This document shows positions 59,118-64,000 of a stretch of DNA of 64,000 nucleotides, in pieces. Below the pieces are notes generated by a model. That model worked only from the letters and a program-made list of their open reading frames with translations, did no database searches and was not told the DNA's origin. Source of the stretch: Fibrobacterota bacterium (GTDB lineage Bacteria; Fibrobacterota; Chitinivibrionia; Chitinivibrionales; FEN-1185); assembly GCA_003165595.1 (NCBI GenBank), contig PLWQ01000013.1:1-64000 (forward strand), given 5' to 3'. Numbering within the stretch: the first letter of the stretch is position 1; every line of letters begins with the position of its first letter. Both the position numbers and the translations under genes were made by a program.

Positions 59118-62100
59118 ATGAAACGAGGTTTGTCGCTTGCGTCGTGCATCATTCTGCTTGTTGCATTTGGAAGCCGGGCTCAGAACTATCCCGCGACGAT
59201 ACAGGTGCCGATTGACATTTTCGACCAGCATTCGGATGGAAGCAACCCGGATTTCAATCCGGGGCAGACAGGCAATTGTGCTCCGAATGCCTGGTCGACA
59301 AATCTGGTGCAGAATATGCTGGATGCCGATGGCTTGCCGGTTCGTGGTTCGGCGATTTCGTGCAGCTACGAAATAGGAAAGTGGTGGCGTGAGTGGCGGC
59401 AGGGAAACGATTATGAAAGGCCCGTGTATTCAAACGGCGGCAAGACCTTTACTCTCACCACGGCATCATACGACACATCATACAAAAACATCCTTGTTAA
59501 ACAGAATCTGACGTTTACGTACGTCGCCGGTTCCCAGGGGCAATACCAGTTCCAAGACGGTAATTTCTTTCCAATCGATGCCGCGGGTTTTCAAACACCT
59601 CCCAATCTGCCTGACCCGGCCAACGGCGTGTGCGGCGGTCTTATCGACCGAACTAAAAATACACACAATTATTCTTTCGCAACGCATATCCACAAGCAGT
59701 TCGGATATGTAAATGGGGCCACAGCTGCGCAGAAATTGACATTTGAATTTCGTGGCGACGATGACATGTGGGTGTTCATCAACAACAGGCTTGTGCTTGA
59801 TCTTGGTGGCATTCATACAACGATCCACGGTTCCTTTGTCCTGAGCGACGGCAATGCCTACGTGTGGGAAAACTATGGCATAAACGGCGACGGAACTCTT
59901 GATACGCTTCACGCTTCTGCCAAGCCGGTTATCAACCTGGGGCTCGCTAATGGCAGCACAAATAACTGGATAGATGTGTTCTACTGCGAACGCCAAACTG
60001 TAGGCTCCGACATCGAGGTTACCTCAAACATCATAACTGCAACTCCCAGTTCCATCTCAATGAGTGTAGTGCCTCCTGGCGATACGGTGGTGGCGGGAAA
60101 AACCAAGACGTACACTGGAACGATTGTTGAGTCGGTCGGATCAAGCTCCGCGTCGTGCGATCAATGCAGCCAAAGCATCCAATGGCACCTCGCATCATAT
60201 TCCAGTCTGAACCCGCTGGTCCCGATAGTCTCCGCAAGCTACCTTACGCCAGCCTCAGACTTGGGTCCAACCTGCACCTTCAATGCCGTTACGGCATATA
60301 CGTGGAATATCGTGAGCGCAACGTACGACACCGTAATAAACGGCCAGGTCATCCACTTGTCCAACCTGGATACGGTGTACGTACTTCCCGGCGCGCCAAC
60401 GCATCTCGTTGTCGAAGGCAGCGCGGACTCCACGCAATCACTTCGTCACGACAACCGTTTGGGTCAACTCATTTTTCCAACCAACACTCTTAAGGAGAGT
60501 GCATACGCCATTCTGCGTGACGCCTATGGCAACTTTGTCCGTCATGACACAATTGCCGTTTGGACATCACGGGACGCGACCATAGCTACGGCGGCAGCAG
60601 GTAATAAGCTGATCGGTGAAGGGGTTATTACCCGCCAAAGCCCCAACAACCTGAGCACATTTGTTGTCGCCTCCGACGCGTACGGCTTCCAGGACTCAGT
60701 AAAGGTGGTTTTGTCAAATGTGAATTACTCCCAAATCCAGATTGTTGTTCGCGGAAACGTCCCCATTGACACTTTACGAATGACAACGGACCAGGACACG
60801 CTTATTTCCGCAATCGGACTGCGCGCCGATGGAAGCGGAATCTGGGACCCTGTCCAGGTTAACTGGGGCAACAGTGCGGGCATGGTCATGACTCCCGCGG
60901 CTCCGCAAACTCCGGCCCTGTCGTGGAGATTCACTCCGGTAAGTCCTGTCACAGGGAAGATTTTTATTATTTGGGGTTCCGGCGCCCAGCAGGTGAGCGA
61001 CTCCATCACTGCCATTTTTTCCTACGGCGTAGCCAACCGCATGGCGTTTTATCCGGCACCGGGCCAACCGGACGTCGGGACAAACCTTGCGTACCCGGCT
61101 GTGCTCACGGTGCAAGCCGGCCAGACTATTCCCCTTGTGGCAAAATTGTTTTCCGCAAGCAACCAATGGCTGAGCGGGTACGAGAGTTCAAATGCGCCAA
61201 TTGTGTGGAGTCCTGTCCAGGAACTTTCCGGAGCCACAAACAGTGGTACGTTGGACAAATATGCAGGATATCAGGCGAATTTTATCGGGTACAAGGCATA
61301 CCAGACAGTGAGGGTAACGGCGACATTTTCACAGAATGGTATAGTAGTTACCCAATCGGTCATGATCACTATTACTCCCGGTCCTGCGGCCAAACTTGTG
61401 ATTGAACCGGATACTCTCGGCAATTCGCTGTTTGAAAACGATCAGACGGCCCAACATCGCGCGGCAACCGTTACCATTGCAGGAACGGCGACAACGGTCC
61501 CGGTCTACGCAGTGCTGCGCGACGCATACGGGAACTTCGTGGCATTTTCCGATCCGACAACGTGGATCGGCCGTGATACGACGACCGTGGTTGCTCAACC
61601 CGGCAACGTTGCCTACGGCCAAGGTATCATGACTCGCAAAGTCAATCAAGGCCAGGCGATTGTGGTGGCGCAAGACGGGGCGCAACCAACTTTTACCGAC
61701 AGCGTTCTTGTTGTCATAAGTCCGGTTTCCTACACTGCGCTCCGTATCGTCGTCCAGGACTCGACGGTCATCACCTCTCTGGGCTTGACAATAGACATGG
61801 ACACAACCCTCAAGGTGGAGGGGCTGCGTTCGGACGGTCAGGGATGGGAGTATGTCAAGGCAAACTGGACTGCCACGGCAGGTTTGCAGAACGCGACGGC
61901 CGCGCCGACTTCGTCGATAAGCTGGGACATTGCTCCCAAAGACACCGGGCATGCATGGATCAAAGTGTCTCTAACCGGTGCAACTCCGGATTCAATACTC
62001 GTTACCATCGGCGCCGGCGTTCCTAAGTACATAGTATTGTACCCGGCCGAAGGTGCTCCCGGCCCGACTAATATGGCATATCCGGATCCCAGTCAGGTAA

Positions 62101-64000
62101 TTCTTGATTCTGCCGGCAAAGCCTTTCCGGTTGTTGGAAAGGTGTTCGACAAGGCGAACGACTGGTTAAGTTCGTTTGAGACGTCGTCGTCGCCCGTGTC
62201 GTGGACCATTGTCGAGGCGGCTGGGAACACTGATATTCCTACGGGATCAGTGGCGCCATTGAGCGGAGACAAGACAACACTTTCTGCGACGCGTGCGAAC
62301 AATACAATTCTGGTGATCGGTTCTTTTGTCCAAAGCGGTCAGACATATCGCGATTCGATCAAGGTGACAGTGGTTCCCGGCAAGCCCGACCATTTGTCTC
62401 TTGAGCCCACATCCGACGCTTCGGCGTCGCCGCACAAGGACAATCCTGCGGATACCGTTTCTATTGCCCAGAACCAGAATAACGGCGTCGTGTACGCGGT
62501 AATTCGCGATCAATACGGGAACTACATCAGCGCCTCGCAAAGTACCGGGTGGCTGTCGCGGGATACCACGATCGTAACGGTAACGGACGGCCTCACGAGC
62601 ATCGGCCAGGGCGTGATTACAAAAGTGCTTACCGCGCAGGGCGACCATGCAAGAGTGCTGGCAACGAGCCTTGTTTATCCCGGTTTCAAGGACTCAACCA
62701 TGGCTGTCGTGCTCAAATACTATTACACTGCTTTGCGTATTATTAATGCAGCCGGAACCGCCATCACCAATCTCACAATGAATACGAACCAGGACACTAC
62801 CATTCAGGTGCAGGGACTGCGTTCGGACGGCGGAGGATGGGAGCTGGTATACGGAGCGTGGACGGCAACATCGGGCCTGAGCACGGTTCCCGGGGCGCCC
62901 ACCAACGCCGCTACGTGGTCATTCTCTCCCGACAAGCCAGGCACGGGCATAATCAGCGTCACACTCGGCGACACGACCAAGACCACGCCCGCCCATATTC
63001 CCGCAAACTTCACCGTTGGTCCGCCGATTTTGGTCGAGACGCAGATTTTGACTCCGGCAAACCTGCTGATCGCCGGTGACACGATAGTGGCCGTAACCCG
63101 CATCAAGAACAAGGACGGCCTGGTGCCCGGTGTATATTGCGATTCGGCAGTAGTATACAAGAATGCACTGGCGAGCCCGACCGGAACAAGGCCGAATCCC
63201 ACGGTAGACAGCACAACCATGGGCACGAACATGGATGAGTGTTTCCAGAACGGAATAGACACGGTAAAGTACGTTTTGTACTATGCTCCCGCAGACAAAG
63301 ACAGCATGGAAAAGGTGATGGTGACTCTGGAGGGCCTGAGCGCGTCTTCCGATCCGTTCGTGCTCAATCCGGGCGCGCTTGCCCGGATATCGCTCGAAGA
63401 CTTTAACGGCAATCATATAGATTCAATCCATCTGAATTATCCCACCGACTCCAAGCTGATTCTCGCCGTGGGCTACGACAAATACGGGAATCTGCGCGGT
63501 CCGGAGAACAGCGATTGGGGCGTGAGCGGAAACCTTCACTCCATAGACAATTCCACGAACGTGCCGCGGGTGTATTATACTTCCGATCCGGCCAAGGGTG
63601 ACGAGAGCGGGTACATTCATGCGTCGGCAATCGGCGTCGGCGGCGCAACCGTGAGCGACAGCACGCCGGTGACCATAACCGGTCCGCTCACGTATCTGGT
63701 GACCGCGGTGACGCGTGATACATCGGGTGACGGGTATCTGGACCAGATCGTATTGCACTTTGACAAGACTATCACGTTTCCCGCGGGCGCACAGGTCATG
63801 GTAACCTACGGCAACGGGAAGTACGTGTTGCTGGTTTCGGGCGTCAAGGGGTTGACCTCGGGTACGTCTACCGACTCGGTGTTTGTGGCAACTCTTGTGG
63901 AGCCCCAGAGCGGCGATCCCGACTATGGAATACCGGAAACGGATTGGCAGCCCTCGGTGACGGTTACCGGCCTTTCCGGCGTGAAACCGATCACCAACTA
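59118..64000 (+). CDS. Fibro-slime domain protein 4, incomplete at window end (A-B-C-A-B-C-A-B-D)
   Basis: Open from ATG 59118 to the window end without a stop, at least 1627 residues. AAAGGG lies before the ATG. Signal peptide ends GSRAQ. Fibro-slime domain: VPIDIFDQHSDGSNPDFNPG, HNYSFATH and GDDDMWVFINNRLVLDLGG around 213-232, closing DVFYCERQTVGSDI. Modules: A1 about 462, B1 558, C1 638, A2 797, B2 895, C2 972, A3 1125, B3 1228, D 1311. All A units carry a YGNF/Y phrase after (L/I)RD, and all B units open with a hydrophobic strand and 'GLR(S/A)DG'. The 3' end reaches the VTRDTSGDGYLDQI segment that precedes the conserved C-terminal block in genes 2 and 3, so about 350 residues are probably missing. 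This gene has one more A-B-C cassette than gene 3. Confidence 0.88.
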   Translation, partial: MKRGLSLASCIILLVAFGSRAQNYPATIQVPIDIFDQHSDGSNPDFNPGQTGNCAPNAWSTNLVQNMLDADGLPVRGSAISCSYEIGKWWREWRQGNDYERPVYSNGGKTFTLTTASYDTSYKNILVKQNLTFTYVAGSQGQYQFQDGNFFPIDAAGFQTPPNLPDPANGVCGGLIDRTKNTHNYSFATHIHKQFGYVNGATAAQKLTFEFRGDDDMWVFINNRLVLDLGGIHTTIHGSFVLSDGNAYVWENYGINGDGTLDTLHASAKPVINLGLANGSTNNWIDVFYCERQTVGSDIEVTSNIITATPSSISMSVVPPGDTVVAGKTKTYTGTIVESVGSSSASCDQCSQSIQWHLASYSSLNPLVPIVSASYLTPASDLGPTCTFNAVTAYTWNIVSATYDTVINGQVIHLSNLDTVYVLPGAPTHLVVEGSADSTQSLRHDNRLGQLIFPTNTLKESAYAILRDAYGNFVRHDTIAVWTSRDATIATAAAGNKLIGEGVITRQSPNNLSTFVVASDAYGFQDSVKVVLSNVNYSQIQIVVRGNVPIDTLRMTTDQDTLISAIGLRADGSGIWDPVQVNWGNSAGMVMTPAAPQTPALSWRFTPVSPVTGKIFIIWGSGAQQVSDSITAIFSYGVANRMAFYPAPGQPDVGTNLAYPAVLTVQAGQTIPLVAKLFSASNQWLSGYESSNAPIVWSPVQELSGATNSGTLDKYAGYQANFIGYKAYQTVRVTATFSQNGIVVTQSVMITITPGPAAKLVIEPDTLGNSLFENDQTAQHRAATVTIAGTATTVPVYAVLRDAYGNFVAFSDPTTWIGRDTTTVVAQPGNVAYGQGIMTRKVNQGQAIVVAQDGAQPTFTDSVLVVISPVSYTALRIVVQDSTVITSLGLTIDMDTTLKVEGLRSDGQGWEYVKANWTATAGLQNATAAPTSSISWDIAPKDTGHAWIKVSLTGATPDSILVTIGAGVPKYIVLYPAEGAPGPTNMAYPDPSQVILDSAGKAFPVVGKVFDKANDWLSSFETSSSPVSWTIVEAAGNTDIPTGSVAPLSGDKTTLSATRANNTILVIGSFVQSGQTYRDSIKVTVVPGKPDHLSLEPTSDASASPHKDNPADTVSIAQNQNNGVVYAVIRDQYGNYISASQSTGWLSRDTTIVTVTDGLTSIGQGVITKVLTAQGDHARVLATSLVYPGFKDSTMAVVLKYYYTALRIINAAGTAITNLTMNTNQDTTIQVQGLRSDGGGWELVYGAWTATSGLSTVPGAPTNAATWSFSPDKPGTGIISVTLGDTTKTTPAHIPANFTVGPPILVETQILTPANLLIAGDTIVAVTRIKNKDGLVPGVYCDSAVVYKNALASPTGTRPNPTVDSTTMGTNMDECFQNGIDTVKYVLYYAPADKDSMEKVMVTLEGLSASSDPFVLNPGALARISLEDFNGNHIDSIHLNYPTDSKLILAVGYDKYGNLRGPENSDWGVSGNLHSIDNSTNVPRVYYTSDPAKGDESGYIHASAIGVGGATVSDSTPVTITGPLTYLVTAVTRDTSGDGYLDQIVLHFDKTITFPAGAQVMVTYGNGKYVLLVSGVKGLTSGTSTDSVFVATLVEPQSGDPDYGIPETDWQPSVTVTGLSGVKPITN

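Noticed and set aside
50900-63100. CRISPR-like or tandem DNA repeats
   Set aside because: The repetition is at protein level (Ig-like modules of roughly 80-130 residues), with diverged nucleotides and no regular short repeat/spacer pattern.

Overview
The window reads as chromosomal DNA of an anaerobic, diderm bacterium, most likely of the Fibrobacterota (Fibrobacter/Chitinispirillum side). The strongest pointer is four large secreted proteins with the 'fibro-slime' domain, a family typical of that phylum. Supporting signs are many lipoboxes, outer-membrane beta-barrels ending in aromatic residues, and secreted proteins with FlgD/T9SS-like C-terminal tails. No rRNA, tRNA, CRISPR array, phage module or intact transposase was seen. 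The phylum call is inference; no marker gene for taxonomy is present.

Left part (1-6.5 kb) holds the metabolically most unusual locus: an SDR/DUF1295 pair with overlapping ends, then a separate transcription unit with a good promoter (2009-2037) carrying a peptidase-U32-family Fe-S protein, a geranylgeranyl-reductase-type flavoprotein and a triterpene cyclase. The cyclase has an oxidosqualene-cyclase-like active site (D387-T-T-A-E) instead of the squalene-hopene DxDD. Together these look like an oxygen-independent polycyclic terpenoid (sterol- or hopanoid-like) pathway.

6.5-16 kb is an envelope/accessory zone: a secreted ankyrin plus pentapeptide-repeat protein, several lipoproteins, a three-gene operon (WD40-like lipoprotein, beta-barrel, Ig-like lipoprotein), two paralogous lipoproteins that share even their 3' hairpins, and a cluster of small palindromic repeats with MITE-like structure. 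16-25 kb has a decayed lipase, an NHL-propeller protein, a dolichol-kinase-like protein, a MutY-like glycosylase, a CapK/PaaK-like adenylating enzyme, TsaD, and a phosphoacceptor-less receiver protein. 25-29.6 kb is a two-gene unit: a 1150-residue lipoprotein built of about nine Ig-like repeats and a beta-barrel.

29.9-40.9 kb is mostly housekeeping: a DUF512 radical SAM protein, an RsuA/RluB-type pseudouridine synthase, a PAS-PAS-GGDEF-HD-GYP c-di-GMP enzyme, a STAS protein, a TIGR03960/DUF2344 radical SAM fusion, a phosphoesterase, a DHH phosphoesterase and a three-domain NifU. 40.9-45.8 kb is a minus-strand operon of HDAC-like amidohydrolase, MFS transporter and an AMP-ligase/ACP/PlsC fusion. 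It resembles the lplT-aas logic of lysophospholipid recycling, but the PlsC catalytic His is Arg.

46-64 kb is an array of four fibro-slime proteins on the plus strand, interrupted by a minus-strand ADH/ABM pair. The last three differ by stepwise amplification of an internal A-B-C Ig-like cassette (A-B-D, A-B-C-A-B-D, A-B-C-A-B-C-A-B-D). The last gene runs off the window.
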